Source: Leptolyngbya sp. PLA1 | GTDB taxonomy: Bacteria > Planctomycetota > Phycisphaerae > Phycisphaerales > UBA1924 | Reading direction: 5' to 3' | Length of the DNA: 64,000 bases | Assembly (NCBI GenBank): GCA_021405315.1 | Contig: QWIH01000014.1 | Span: forward strand, 1 to 64,000 | In this document: one piece after another, positions 52,884-61,845 of the stretch | Numbering within the stretch: position 1 is the stretch's first letter | Layout of the letters: the number at the start of each line of letters is the position of its first letter | Notes under the pieces: model-generated | What the model saw: only the letters and a program-made list of their open reading frames with translations | What the model was told of the DNA's origin: nothing | The model's database searches: none | Translations under genes and position numbers: made by a program

Positions 52884-52889
52884 TACCAT
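52884..52889 (+). promoter_or_regulatory. TANNNT -10 box of the PrpB-like gene (leaderless)
   Basis: TACCAT ends 6 bases before ATG 52896. Confidence 0.65.
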
Positions 52890-52895
52890 CGGCCA

Positions 52896-53798
52896 ATGTC
52901 CACCACCACACACCCCGGTGCCAAGCTCCGCGCCGCCATGAGCCTGGGCTGCGTCGCGGCGCCGGGCGCCTTCAGCGCGCTCTGCGGCATGGCGATTGCT
53001 CGCGCCGGCTTTCAGGCGTGCTATGTCTCCGGGGCTGCGACCAGCGTGAGCGCGGGCGTGCCCGACGTGGGTCTTCTGGGCCTCGAGCACTTCTGCAGGT
53101 GCATCCGCGAGGTCGCGGACGCCTCGGGCCTGCCCGTGCTCGCGGACGCCGACACCGGCTTCGGCGAGGCGGAGATGGTCCGCAGGACCGTGCTCGACTA
53201 TGCGAGGGCAGGAGCCGCGGGGCTGCACCTCGAGGATCAGAAGTTCCCCAAGCGATGCGGGCACCTGGATGGCAAGGAGCTGGTGCCCACCGACCACATG
53301 ATCGAGAAGGTCGAGTGGGCCGCCAAGGCCTCGCGTGACTGCAGCGCCGGCGCGTTCGTCATCTGCGCACGCACCGACGCCCGAGGGGTTGACGGGCTCG
53401 AAGCGGCGATCAACCGGGCGGCGGCGTACGTCCACGCCGGCGCGGACATGATCTTCCCCGAAGGGCTCATCTCAGATTCGGAGTTCGCGACCTTCGCGCG
53501 TGCCATGCAGGGCCTGCCCGGCCCCGCGCCGCGAGGCGGGCCCTACCTGCTCGCGAACATGACCGAGTTCGGCAAGACGCCGATGCTCCCGCTCGACCGC
53601 TTTGCCTCCATGGGCTACTCCATCGTGATCTATCCCGTGACCCTGCTCCGCGTCGCGATGGGTGCGGTCACGAGAGCGCTGGATGAGCTCCACCGGACCG
53701 GAACAGCGGAGCACCTGCTCCCGCACATGCAGACGCGCCAGGAGCTCTACTCGCTGGTGGGGTACAAGCCCGGAACGCCCTGGGAAGCGCCGCGATAG
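52896..53798 (+). CDS. prpB: Isocitrate lyase/PEP mutase family, PrpB-like (methylisocitrate lyase)
   Basis: A 300-residue protein of the isocitrate lyase/PEP mutase superfamily with the PrpB signature: PGAFSALCGMAIARAGF, DADTGFG (metal-binding Asp) and the catalytic loop KRCGHL with C121, followed by ARTDARGVDGLEAAI. The KRCGH form points to 2-methylisocitrate lyase, which splits methylisocitrate to pyruvate and succinate in propionate breakdown. No prpC or prpD gene lies nearby, so related C-C lyase activities remain possible. Start ATG 52896 is chosen for its TACCAT box and because the frame upstream (to 52842) overlaps the regulator gene. Confidence 0.83.
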   Translation: MSTTTHPGAKLRAAMSLGCVAAPGAFSALCGMAIARAGFQACYVSGAATSVSAGVPDVGLLGLEHFCRCIREVADASGLPVLADADTGFGEAEMVRRTVLDYARAGAAGLHLEDQKFPKRCGHLDGKELVPTDHMIEKVEWAAKASRDCSAGAFVICARTDARGVDGLEAAINRAAAYVHAGADMIFPEGLISDSEFATFARAMQGLPGPAPRGGPYLLANMTEFGKTPMLPLDRFASMGYSIVIYPVTLLRVAMGAVTRALDELHRTGTAEHLLPHMQTRQELYSLVGYKPGTPWEAPR

Positions 53799-53826
53799 GC
53801 GCCCGAGAGGCGAGCGTGCAAACGAA

Positions 53827-53852
53827 ATCGCCCCGGGACGGCCCGGGGCGAT
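53827..53852 (-). terminator. Terminator hairpin between prpB-like gene and fusA
   Basis: Perfect 11-base stem ATCGCCCCGGG / CCCGGGGCGAT with an ACGG loop. On the minus strand it is followed by T-rich TTTCGTTT, so it most likely ends fusA; it may stop both converging transcripts. Confidence 0.8.
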
Positions 53853-53878
53853 GAGAGGACGTCGGAGCCGGCTCTGGC

Positions 53879-56011
53879 TTACTTCTTGTCCTTGCCACCG
53901 CCCGCCTGGGCCTCCAGCACTTCCTTCATCATGCTGGTGGGCATCTGGCGGTACTCGAGGAACTCCATGGTGGCGCTGGCGCGGCCCTGGGACATGCCGC
54001 GGATGTCCGTCGTGTAGCCGAAGAGCTCCGAGAGCGGGATCTCGGCGTTGACCATCTTCACCACGCCACGGTCGTCGGTGTTGACGATCATGCCCCGGCG
54101 AGAGGCGATGTCGCCGGTGATGTTGCCCAGGTACTCGTCTGGGACGGTCACGACCACCTTCATGATGGGTTCGAGCAGCACGGGGCCCGCCTGGTCGGCT
54201 GCGGCGATGAGCGCGAGACGGCCGGCGAGTTCGAAGGCCACCTGCGAGGAGTCCACGTCGTGCGACGATCCATCGACGATCGTGACCTTGATGTTGATCA
54301 TCGGATAGCCGAACTTGACGCCGGTCTTGGCCGTCTGCCTGATGCCGTCCATCGCGGGCTTGATGAACTCCTTGGGGATCGCGCCTCCCACGATGGCGTT
54401 CTCGACCGCGATGTTGTCCTCAAAGTCGAGTTCCTCCGCGGCGGCCTGTTCGGCGGTGAAGGGCTCGAGGTGAATAATGACGTCGCCGAACTGGCCGCGA
54501 CCGCCGGACTGCTTCTTGTGCAGGCCGCGGACGTATTCAGCCTTCTTGGTGATCGTCTCGCGGTAGGAGACCTTGGGCTTGCCCACCTCGACATTGATCT
54601 TCATGTCCCGCACGATCTTGGTGCGGATGATGTCCAGGTGAAGCTCGCCCATGCCCGAGATGATGGTCTGCCCGGTCTCGTCGTCGTACGAGTACCGGAA
54701 CGAGGGGTCCTCACGGCGGATGGTCGCGAGCGCGTCGGAGAGTCGGCGCTTGTCGTCGGAGCCCTTGGGCTCGATGGACATGCTGATCACCGGCTCGGGG
54801 AAGTGCATGCGCTCGAGGATGATGGGCTTGTCCGGGTCGCAGAGCGTGTCACCCGTGTACGAGTCCTTGATGCCGACCACCGCAACGATGTTGCCGGCCG
54901 AGACCTCCTCGAGCGGGATGCGGTTCTGCGCGTGCATCTCGAAGATGCGGCTGGCGTTTTCCTTCTTGTTGTTGCCGGGGTTCAGCAGGCGTGTGCCCTT
55001 GGTGAGCGTGCCGGAGTAGACACGCACGTAGGTGAGATCGCCGTGCGTGTCGGAGACGACCTTGAACACCAGCGCCGAGAAGGGGGCCTCCTTGTCGTGC
55101 GGGCGGGTCATCTTCACTTCCTTGTCACGCGGGTCGGTGCCCTCCACGTCCGGCTTCTCGCTCGGAGAGGGGAGGTAGTCGATGACCGCGTCGAGAAGGA
55201 GCTGCACGCCCATGTTCCGCAACGCCGCGCCGCACATGACCGGGTAGCAGCGGCGTTCGACCGTCGCCTTCCGCAGGGTTGCCACGAGTTGCTCGTTGGA
55301 GGGCTCCTTCCCCTCGAGGTACATGCCCATGAGGTCGTCGTCGAGCTCCGAGATCTTCTCGATCATGTCGTGACGCCACTTCTTCGCGGTCTCGACCTCG
55401 GAATCGGGGATGGCCTTCTCGACCATGGTCTCGCCCTTCTCGCCCTCGAAGAAGAACGCCTTCATCTTCACGAGATCGATGATGGCGCTGAAGTCATGGC
55501 CCGTGCCCACGGGGTACTGAATCGGGATGCCGTTCGCTCCGAGGCGGCTTTTGATGGTGCCGTACGAGAAATCAAACGAAGCGCCGATCTTGTCCATCTT
55601 GTTGATGAAGCAGATCCGGGGCACCCGGTAGCGGTCGGCCTGACGCCACACCGTCTCGGACTGTGCCTCCACGCCTTCCTTGCCGTCGAACACCGCCACC
55701 GCGCCGTCGAGCACGCGGAGCGAGCGCTCGACCTCGATGGTGAAGTCCACGTGGCCGGGCGTGTCGATCAGGTTGATCTTGTACTCCTGGCCATGACGCG
55801 TCCAGGGGCAGGTGGTCGCGGCGGACTGGATGGTGATTCCTCGCTCCTGCTCATCCTGGAGGAAGTCCATGGTCGCGGTGCCTTCGTGCACTTCGCCGAT
55901 TTTGTAGTTCTTGCCGGTGTAGTACAGGATGCGCTCGGACACGGTGGTCTTGCCGGCGTCGATGTGGGCGCAAATGCCGATATTGCGGATCTTTGAGAGG
56001 TCGGTGGGCAT
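53879..56011 (-). CDS. fusA: Elongation factor G
   Basis: A 710-residue translational GTPase that drives ribosome translocation. G1 AHIDAGKTT (residues ~15-23), switch region with ERGITIQSAA, G3 DTPGH, G4 NKMD and the domain IV/V segments VSYRETI and GRASATMEF are present, and the length is normal. A Lys-rich end follows. The gene stands alone on the minus strand, not with rpsL/rpsG. The nearest strong promoter is about 270 bases upstream, giving a long leader with a small open frame and two dyads. The terminator at 53827-53852 follows. Confidence 0.96.
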   Translation of the reverse strand: MPTDLSKIRNIGICAHIDAGKTTVSERILYYTGKNYKIGEVHEGTATMDFLQDEQERGITIQSAATTCPWTRHGQEYKINLIDTPGHVDFTIEVERSLRVLDGAVAVFDGKEGVEAQSETVWRQADRYRVPRICFINKMDKIGASFDFSYGTIKSRLGANGIPIQYPVGTGHDFSAIIDLVKMKAFFFEGEKGETMVEKAIPDSEVETAKKWRHDMIEKISELDDDLMGMYLEGKEPSNEQLVATLRKATVERRCYPVMCGAALRNMGVQLLLDAVIDYLPSPSEKPDVEGTDPRDKEVKMTRPHDKEAPFSALVFKVVSDTHGDLTYVRVYSGTLTKGTRLLNPGNNKKENASRIFEMHAQNRIPLEEVSAGNIVAVVGIKDSYTGDTLCDPDKPIILERMHFPEPVISMSIEPKGSDDKRRLSDALATIRREDPSFRYSYDDETGQTIISGMGELHLDIIRTKIVRDMKINVEVGKPKVSYRETITKKAEYVRGLHKKQSGGRGQFGDVIIHLEPFTAEQAAAEELDFEDNIAVENAIVGGAIPKEFIKPAMDGIRQTAKTGVKFGYPMINIKVTIVDGSSHDVDSSQVAFELAGRLALIAAADQAGPVLLEPIMKVVVTVPDEYLGNITGDIASRRGMIVNTDDRGVVKMVNAEIPLSELFGYTTDIRGMSQGRASATMEFLEYRQMPTSMMKEVLEAQAGGGKDKK

Positions 56012-56040
56012 GGGTCGCTCGTCTTGGTTTGCCGATCGCC

Positions 56041-56062
56041 CGGCCGACGATTTGTCGGGCCG
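56041..56062 (-). other. Hairpin in the fusA leader
   Basis: CGGCCGAC (56041-56048) can pair with GTCGGGCCG (56054-56062) with one bulged base and a GATTT loop. It lies 30 bases upstream of the fusA start, close enough to affect ribosome access. Confidence 0.4.
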
Positions 56063-56092
56063 CCTTCGGCGGGTGCTGGTTCGGGGAACACG

Positions 56093-56113
56093 GCCCCGGA
56101 ACGGTTCCGGGGC
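56093..56113. other. Perfect dyad in the fusA leader
   Basis: Ten-base arms GCCCCGGAAC and GTTCCGGGGC flank a single G. It could be an operator, an attenuator stem or a terminator of the upstream O-antigen-type operon; no T run follows on the minus strand. Confidence 0.5.
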
Positions 56114-56173
56114 AGGAGAGTCGTCGATTGAAACAGAGAGCAGTTCGGGTCCTGGCTCGCCCGGACGAGGGCG

Positions 56174-56266
56174 CTAGTGCGGCTCGATTTCTTCTTCCTC
56201 GTCCATCTGGGCCGGCTCCGTCCCCGCGTCCGGGCCGCTCGGCCCGAGGCAATGTTTGCCCTTCAT
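56174..56266 (-). CDS. Possible 30-codon leader ORF upstream of fusA
   Basis: An ATG at 56266 opens a 30-codon frame ending with TAG; the peptide starts MKGKHCLG and has the acidic end DEEEEIEPH. It lies 12 bases after a good -10 box, so its ATG would be nearly leaderless. The 335-base gap between the O-antigen-type gene and fusA holds this frame, a promoter and two dyads, and nothing else that I can see. No family is recognised, and chance is a real alternative for such a short frame. Confidence 0.3.
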   Translation of the reverse strand: MKGKHCLGPSGPDAGTEPAQMDEEEEIEPH

Positions 56267-56278
56267 ACGGGGAGGACA

Positions 56279-56306
56279 ATAGTAGAAGCAGCGTCGGGCG
56301 AATCAA
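56279..56306 (-). promoter_or_regulatory. Probable fusA promoter
   Basis: On the minus strand TTGATT (56306-56301), a 16-base spacer and TACTAT (56284-56279). Transcription would start near 56272, giving a fusA leader of about 260 bases. Confidence 0.6.
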
Positions 56307-56346
56307 GCCCCGGAAACGCCGTCACTTCCCCGCTCCCCTCCACCGG

Positions 56347-58710
56347 CTATCTCCCGGCCAACGCCCTCATTTCCTCCACCTGGGCCTCGGTCAGCCCCTG
56401 GAGGGGGTCCAAGGCCACCTTGGCATGGTTCTCCAGGGCTCTGGCCGCCCACAGCCGCGCCCGCGTCGCGTCCCCGAGCGACGCGTGTGCCCGGGCGAGC
56501 GACACAGGGATCAGCACCCCGTGCGGTGCCAAAGCCGCCGCCTGCTCCCAATCACGGACTGCCAGCCTCAGATCGGGCTCCGAGGGGAGCATCTGGGAGA
56601 GCGAATGGTGAACGGTCGCTCTCCATCCGCGAGAAGCCGGCTCCTCTTGTCCCCGGTAATCGGCGAGGGTTTGACGCAGCCGGACGAGAGCCGCGTCGAG
56701 CGCCTCGCCGTCCGCGCCGGTCTGCCTGAGATCGCCCAGACGCACCAGGAGCAGGCGCGTGAGAGCCTGCCAGGTCTGGAAGTCACGTGGCTCTTGGCCG
56801 AGGGCGCGTGAGAGCTGGTCTGCCGCCTGACCGGTCGCCCTCAGGCGGAGGCGCAGCATGGCGTCGGTGACGTCCTGCCCCGTGAGGGCGCGACGTTCGA
56901 GGTCTGGTTCACCCAGGAGCGCCCCGAGGTCCGCGATGATCTTGCGTGGGGGGTCATCCGCGCGGGGGCGGGACGCCAGTGTGCGTAGCCGGCCATCCAT
57001 GTCCGCTACCGGGCGCACCAACTCGTACGCGCGATGCAGCGGAGCTTCCCAGCGCCAGCCCCTCCAGACTCCGAGAGCCGTCAGCAGGCAGGCCGGCGCA
57101 AGCCACCAGAAGCTCCACCGCCCCCTGGGCGAGTGGTTGGCTATCCCGGCGGGCGCTCCGCACGCCACCATCACAAGCAGCCAGGCGACGCTTCCCGGCG
57201 AAGTTGACGTGAGCTCGATCTGGGCGTGCGCGCCGGCGGTGAGCGCGGCCGCGGCGAGGGCCAGCCTCGCGCTGGGCATCCGGTCATCCGCGAGCACGGC
57301 GAGCACGCCGACGCCGATGAGCGACGCCAGGACCAGCCCGCCGATGCGCACCAGTCCCATCTCCGGCGTTGCGATCGCCCTCTCCAGAAGTGAGCCAACC
57401 AACGTGGCGCCCACCATTGACAAGATCAGCACGCCCGCGTTCAGGCGAAGAGGCGGAAGGTCGCCCAGCACCGGTGGCTCGGAGAAGAGTTGTCGGCCCG
57501 CGGTGCGCATCCATGCGAGAAAGAGCACGCCCCAGGCCATCCCTCCCAGGCCCAGCGTTGCCGCGTAGTCGAACAGGATCGAATGAGGGCTGCTCACGTC
57601 TTCGGGCGCGATCGGGGGCTTCAGCAGCGAGTATGCCGCCTTGAAACCGGTCGGCCCCACACCCAGGAACGGGCGATCGAGCCACACCTGCACCGCCCCT
57701 TCGATGTAGAACCAGCGGAAGAGCAGGCTGAGCTCGCCTGAGCGGGTGCCCACCAGCCCACGGGCGACCACCATCAGCAGGACGAGCGCCGGCGCGCCGA
57801 TCCCCACGATCGAAGCCCAGCGGCTGCGTGCCAGCCCCAGCACACGCGGACCAACATGGGCCAGGATCACAAGCAGGATGCCGAGCGCGAACGCGCCCGC
57901 TCCACCCTTGGACCTCGCATAGGCCAGCGCGCCCGCCGCCATGAGGGCCCCCAAGCCGGGAGCCGCGTAGAGCAGCCCGCCACGCGTGGCCCGAGACCGT
58001 GCGGCGGCCACCAGCATCGCGAACAGCGCCGCGAGTGTGGCGGCGGCGACGGACGCGTACACGTTTGCCATACCGAACCAGCCGGTCGCCTCGGCCTGCA
58101 GCAGCCGGCGCTCGTACGCGCGGGCCATGGGGGAATCTTCCGTCCAACCGTGCGACGCGAGGATCGCCGATCGGTCAGCCCGGTAGGTGTCGAGGAGCAT
58201 GGGGTGCTCGACGTAGATCTGCGCGAGCCCGCGCAGGAAGAGCGGGCCGATCGAGGCGAGCAGCCCGGCGAACATGAGGTTCCGCAGCGCAGCATCACGC
58301 GACGCCGCCCGCGCCGCCAGAGCCGCCGCGATGCCCGAGCACCACGTCCCCCCAAGCAGGAGGTCCTGCACGTTGCCTCCCGGGCCGAGGACCCAGGCTT
58401 GGAGCGCAACGGCGGCCCACCCCGCCGCGGCCAGGGCGTGTTCCCACCACCGCAGCACGGACCCCCGAGCCCGCATCACGGCGAGCAGCAGCATGGACGC
58501 GATGGTGGTCACCGCGTCCAGCGAGAGCGACACGGCGGGTGTGAGGCCCAGGATCGGGGATTCCGTTGTGAGCGGGTCACCGCCCCACGCGGGGAAGAAG
58601 TCGTGCGATGTCGTCATCCGCACCCAGATGCACCCGACGAGGAGCGCCGTGGCACCCAGGGCGACCCGGCCCGGCCCGCTCCCCTCGATGGTGCGGGGCG
58701 CTCCGGTCAT
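56347..58710 (-). CDS. O-antigen ligase/polymerase-like membrane protein with C-terminal TPR-like region
   Basis: A 787-residue protein starting at ATG 58710, which overlaps the stop of the upstream wecA-like gene (ATGA). The first ~490 residues hold about 12-14 hydrophobic helices with the Wzy/WaaL-type loop FLGVGPTGFKAAY and PHSILFDYAATLG, a recognised motif of O-antigen ligase family proteins. The C-terminal soluble ~200 residues are helical with TPR character (LTRLLLVRLGDLRQ, LARAHASLGDATRARLWAARAL). It should transfer or polymerise glycan made on a lipid carrier at the periplasmic face. The substrate is unknown. It is the last gene of the ispH-rlmN run. Confidence 0.82.
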   Translation of the reverse strand: MTGAPRTIEGSGPGRVALGATALLVGCIWVRMTTSHDFFPAWGGDPLTTESPILGLTPAVSLSLDAVTTIASMLLLAVMRARGSVLRWWEHALAAAGWAAVALQAWVLGPGGNVQDLLLGGTWCSGIAAALAARAASRDAALRNLMFAGLLASIGPLFLRGLAQIYVEHPMLLDTYRADRSAILASHGWTEDSPMARAYERRLLQAEATGWFGMANVYASVAAATLAALFAMLVAAARSRATRGGLLYAAPGLGALMAAGALAYARSKGGAGAFALGILLVILAHVGPRVLGLARSRWASIVGIGAPALVLLMVVARGLVGTRSGELSLLFRWFYIEGAVQVWLDRPFLGVGPTGFKAAYSLLKPPIAPEDVSSPHSILFDYAATLGLGGMAWGVLFLAWMRTAGRQLFSEPPVLGDLPPLRLNAGVLILSMVGATLVGSLLERAIATPEMGLVRIGGLVLASLIGVGVLAVLADDRMPSARLALAAAALTAGAHAQIELTSTSPGSVAWLLVMVACGAPAGIANHSPRGRWSFWWLAPACLLTALGVWRGWRWEAPLHRAYELVRPVADMDGRLRTLASRPRADDPPRKIIADLGALLGEPDLERRALTGQDVTDAMLRLRLRATGQAADQLSRALGQEPRDFQTWQALTRLLLVRLGDLRQTGADGEALDAALVRLRQTLADYRGQEEPASRGWRATVHHSLSQMLPSEPDLRLAVRDWEQAAALAPHGVLIPVSLARAHASLGDATRARLWAARALENHAKVALDPLQGLTEAQVEEMRALAGR

Positions 58711-59858
58711 GCCGAGGCACCTCGGGACCGGGCAAACTCGAACGCGCCGACCAGGCCGAGGATGACGAGCACCTGCCCGCCCACGAGTGCCGCCTGCCAC
58801 GGCTGCAGCCCGCCCAGCACGATCCCCGAGATGCCCGTGACAAGCGTGAGGCCCCAGATCACAAGGACCGAGGCACGCCTTGAAAGGCCCATTCCCACCA
58901 GCCGGTGAGAGAGGTGCTGCAGGTCACCCACGAACGGGCTGCGACCCTGGCTCAACCTGATGATCACCACGCTCACGAAGTCGTAGATCGGCACGGCGAG
59001 CACGCAGAGCGGCATGAACACCCCGTACCACCCGCCGGCGGACATCCCCGGCGCGGCCGCGGGCACAAACGTCGTCCGAATCGTGAGGAAGCCCAGCAGG
59101 AATCCGATCACCAGCGACCCGCCGTCGCCCATGAAGATCTTCGCGGGCGGGAAGTTCAGCACGAGGAAACCCGCGCACGCCCCGACCAGGAGCGCCAGGC
59201 ACGCACCGACGAACCACTGCTGATGCAGCAGGGCCGCGGCGAGGAAGCACGCGCACGCGATTCCCGCGGTCCCGGCGGTCAGACCATCCATGTTGTCCAT
59301 GAAGTTCATGGCGTTTGTGACGACCAACAACCACAGCACCGTCAGCACGATCGAGAGCCACGGGCCGCCCACGTGCCCATCGAGCATCGTCAGCATCCGC
59401 GTCTCGGGCGACAGCAGCGGAACGGCGGTCGCCACCACCGCCATGATGCCGAGCTTGACGAACGGTCCAAGAGGGCGACGGTCGTCGATGAGTCCCAGCA
59501 CGTGCAGCGCCGCCAGACACCCGATGAGGAGCAAGGCGGTATCCGCGGAGTGTGCAAGCCGCGGAAGGTGCTCGCGCAGGTCCGCCGGGATCAAACCTGG
59601 CTCCTCCTGCCACTCGGTGTCGGATGAAGCGCCGACCGGGGCCAGTATGGCCAGCCCGAGCAGGATGGGAATGGCAATCGCCGCGAAGATGGCGATCCCC
59701 CCGGTGTTCGGCACGCGGCGGGCGGCCGCCTTGACCTGCCCCGGGACGCCGGGCGCGTCCATGGCTCCCAAGGACGCGCTGATGCGGCGCACGATCGCCG
59801 TAAGGGGCCACGCGAGCACGAACGCGAGCGGGATGAGGCCGAGCACGAGCCGGGTCAT
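58707..59858 (-). CDS. WecA/MraY-family glycosyl-1-phosphate transferase
   Basis: A 383-residue polytopic enzyme of the polyprenyl-phosphate sugar-1-phosphate transferase family. Motifs are LGLIDDRRPLG, NFMDNMDGLTAGTAG, KIFMGDGGSLVIGF and the C-terminal HLSHRLVGMG (HxxH-type motif of WecA-like members), with 10-11 membrane helices. It starts glycan synthesis by loading a sugar phosphate onto undecaprenyl phosphate at the inner membrane. The WecA-like motif set and the neighbouring O-antigen ligase-like gene make MraY (lipid I) unlikely. It overlaps both neighbours by 4 bases. Confidence 0.9.
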   Translation of the reverse strand: MTRLVLGLIPLAFVLAWPLTAIVRRISASLGAMDAPGVPGQVKAAARRVPNTGGIAIFAAIAIPILLGLAILAPVGASSDTEWQEEPGLIPADLREHLPRLAHSADTALLLIGCLAALHVLGLIDDRRPLGPFVKLGIMAVVATAVPLLSPETRMLTMLDGHVGGPWLSIVLTVLWLLVVTNAMNFMDNMDGLTAGTAGIACACFLAAALLHQQWFVGACLALLVGACAGFLVLNFPPAKIFMGDGGSLVIGFLLGFLTIRTTFVPAAAPGMSAGGWYGVFMPLCVLAVPIYDFVSVVIIRLSQGRSPFVGDLQHLSHRLVGMGLSRRASVLVIWGLTLVTGISGIVLGGLQPWQAALVGGQVLVILGLVGAFEFARSRGASA

Positions 59859-60607
59859 TCGGGGTGCAGTCTAGCGTGCCCCGGGGTCGCGCTGCCCCGA
59901 CGCAGCCGCGCCCACAGCGGCCACACGCCCCAGAGGCAGACGAAGGCGGCGATGCCGATCGCGGCCATGACGAAGACTCTCGCAGGCCACGGTCCAAGGA
60001 GGTCGACGATGGTGGGGGAGTCCGGGTCGCCCCGTCCGACGTAGCCGTAGTTGCTTCCGATCGCTTCGTTCAGCCACACCATCAGCCCCGCCCAGGTGAT
60101 GCTCACCCCAACGACCCATAGGAGTTCCCGCCCGGTCGGCCTGAACCTCCTCACCACCAGGTCGTAGACGGCGCTGCCGACAATCGCGAGGTGCACCAGC
60201 CAGAACAGCCAGTAACGGGCTGATGGGGGCGGCTCGTTCAGCGTCGGGGTGAGAAACGCCTGCGTGGACAGGCCGATCCCCCAGAAATACACGAGGGCAC
60301 GCGGGAGACGCCACCGCGTAAGAAACACCAGCGGCGCCATCAAGCACGCCAGATCGCACAACTGCAGGGGAAGGCTGACCTTGAGGTCATACCGCGCCGG
60401 CATGATCCAGTACACAACCGACGCGATGTTGATCCCGATCACTCCGATCGCCCACGACACGGAGAGGGCACGCTCCTTGCGCGCCCCGCCCGGGTCGCGC
60501 CCGTCCCGCGCGCGGGCCAGCCACCGTCGCCCGAGCCAGCACGACCCGACCACGAGCGGGAGCGTCCACGCGAGTGCCCCAAGGTGCTCCGGGCCAAGGG
60601 GCCTCAT
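59855..60607 (-). CDS. TIGR02206 family (YwaF-like) integral membrane protein
   Basis: A 250-residue protein starting at ATG 60607, which overlaps the rlmN stop (ATGA). It has six to seven membrane helices with the family-type phrases LPLQLCDLACLMAPLVFLT, ALVYFWGIGLSTQAFLTPTL and the conserved YWLFWLVHLAIVGSAVYDL. The function of YwaF-like proteins is unknown. It overlaps the wecA-like gene by 4 bases, so it is part of the same transcript. The frame is open to 60976 only as shadow of rlmN. Confidence 0.82.
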   Translation of the reverse strand: MRPLGPEHLGALAWTLPLVVGSCWLGRRWLARARDGRDPGGARKERALSVSWAIGVIGINIASVVYWIMPARYDLKVSLPLQLCDLACLMAPLVFLTRWRLPRALVYFWGIGLSTQAFLTPTLNEPPPSARYWLFWLVHLAIVGSAVYDLVVRRFRPTGRELLWVVGVSITWAGLMVWLNEAIGSNYGYVGRGDPDSPTIVDLLGPWPARVFVMAAIGIAAFVCLWGVWPLWARLRRGSATPGHARLHPE

Positions 60608-61800
60608 GGGGTGCTCGTGCTCGGCGCGGCCTTGGTGGTGTTCTCGTGCCGGAGCTGCCCGCACGCCGCCGCGATGTCGCGGCCGCGGCTGGCGCGGATG
60701 TGGACGTTGATGTTCGCTCCGCGCAGCACCTTCTGGAACGCGAGCACGTCCTCGTCGCGCGGGCGTTCGAACTCGGTCCCCGCGACCTCGTTGTATCGGA
60801 TGAGGTTTACGTTGGCACGCAGGGTCCGGGCAAGCTCCGCGAGCTGCCTCGCGTGTTCGGGCCGGTCGTTCACGCCACGGAGCAGCGTGTACTCCAGCGT
60901 GATCTCGCGTCCCGTTCGCTCGAACCACGCGCGGCACGCGCCCAGCAACTCCGCGATCGTCGTGTACTCCGCCCACGGGATCAGCTTTCGCCTCAGCTCA
61001 TCGTTCGGAGCGTGCAGCGAGAGCGCGAGTGTCACAGGCAGGTCGAGTTGCTCGGCCAACCTCTGGATCGCCTTGGGAAGGCCGACCGTGGAGATCGTGA
61101 CCTTTCGGGCGGAGATGCCCGGGCCCCACAGCGACGTGATGGTCTTGACCGCGGGGATCACGGCGCCGAGGTTGCTCAGGGGCTCCCCCATCCCCATGAA
61201 GACGACATTCGTGATCCGGCGTACGCCCTGCAGGCGTGCGAGCCTCCACACCTGTTCGACGATGCGGCCCGCCGAGAGGTTCGCGTCAAGGCCTGTGAGG
61301 CCGGATGCGCAGAACCGGCAGCCGACCGGGCAGCCGACCTGAGAGGAAATGCACGCCGTGAACCGCGGCGCGCGGCGAGACCCGTCGTCGTCCTCGGGCT
61401 CTCTCTCGTTCGCCAGGCTGGGGATCATCACGCACTCGGTCTGCCGGGACGGGTCGCCCTGCTCCTGCCCCGCGATGGCGAGCGCGGGAGGCGGGGTGAT
61501 GTCCAGCCCACGCACCGGCTGGGGTGTCTGGTGGTCGTCCCATTCGATCAGCAGCTTCTGTGTTCCGTCGCTCGCCGCCTGGCGTCGAAGCGTGCGCCCG
61601 GAGAGAAAGGTCATGTCTTTCGCGAGGGTGGTCTGGTCGAGCTTGGAGAGGTTCGTCATCGCCCCGGGATCGATGACGCCCTTCTCGTAGACCCATTCCA
61701 GGACCTGCTTCCCCCTGAACTTTGGCATGCGACGGCTCTCGCACCAGGCGCCGAGAGATTCCGGCGTGAACTCGAAGATGTGATGTGTCGGGTGCTTCAT
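60604..61800 (-). CDS. rlmN: 23S rRNA (adenine2503-C2)-methyltransferase RlmN
   Basis: A 398-residue radical SAM enzyme that methylates A2503 of 23S rRNA (and A37 of some tRNAs). The cluster motif CxxxCxxC is at C157, C161 and C164 (GCPVGCRFC). Also seen are the N-terminal helical domain FRGKQVLEWVYEKGV, VFMGMGEPLSNL and the C-terminal region ISLRG-like RGVNDRPEHARQL with the catalytic Cys expected at C378 (AAACGQLRHE). An insertion of ~35 residues precedes the radical SAM core. It lies 45 bases after ispH and overlaps the TIGR02206 gene. Confidence 0.92.
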   Translation of the reverse strand: MKHPTHHIFEFTPESLGAWCESRRMPKFRGKQVLEWVYEKGVIDPGAMTNLSKLDQTTLAKDMTFLSGRTLRRQAASDGTQKLLIEWDDHQTPQPVRGLDITPPPALAIAGQEQGDPSRQTECVMIPSLANEREPEDDDGSRRAPRFTACISSQVGCPVGCRFCASGLTGLDANLSAGRIVEQVWRLARLQGVRRITNVVFMGMGEPLSNLGAVIPAVKTITSLWGPGISARKVTISTVGLPKAIQRLAEQLDLPVTLALSLHAPNDELRRKLIPWAEYTTIAELLGACRAWFERTGREITLEYTLLRGVNDRPEHARQLAELARTLRANVNLIRYNEVAGTEFERPRDEDVLAFQKVLRGANINVHIRASRGRDIAAACGQLRHENTTKAAPSTSTP

Positions 61801-61845
61801 GGTGTGGTCCGGCGACTGGACCTTCCGTGTGTCTTGGGTGCGTTT

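Noticed and set aside
54260..55996. 578-codon plus-strand frame opposite fusA
   Set aside because: Antisense to the unmistakable EF-G gene; no recognisable domain.
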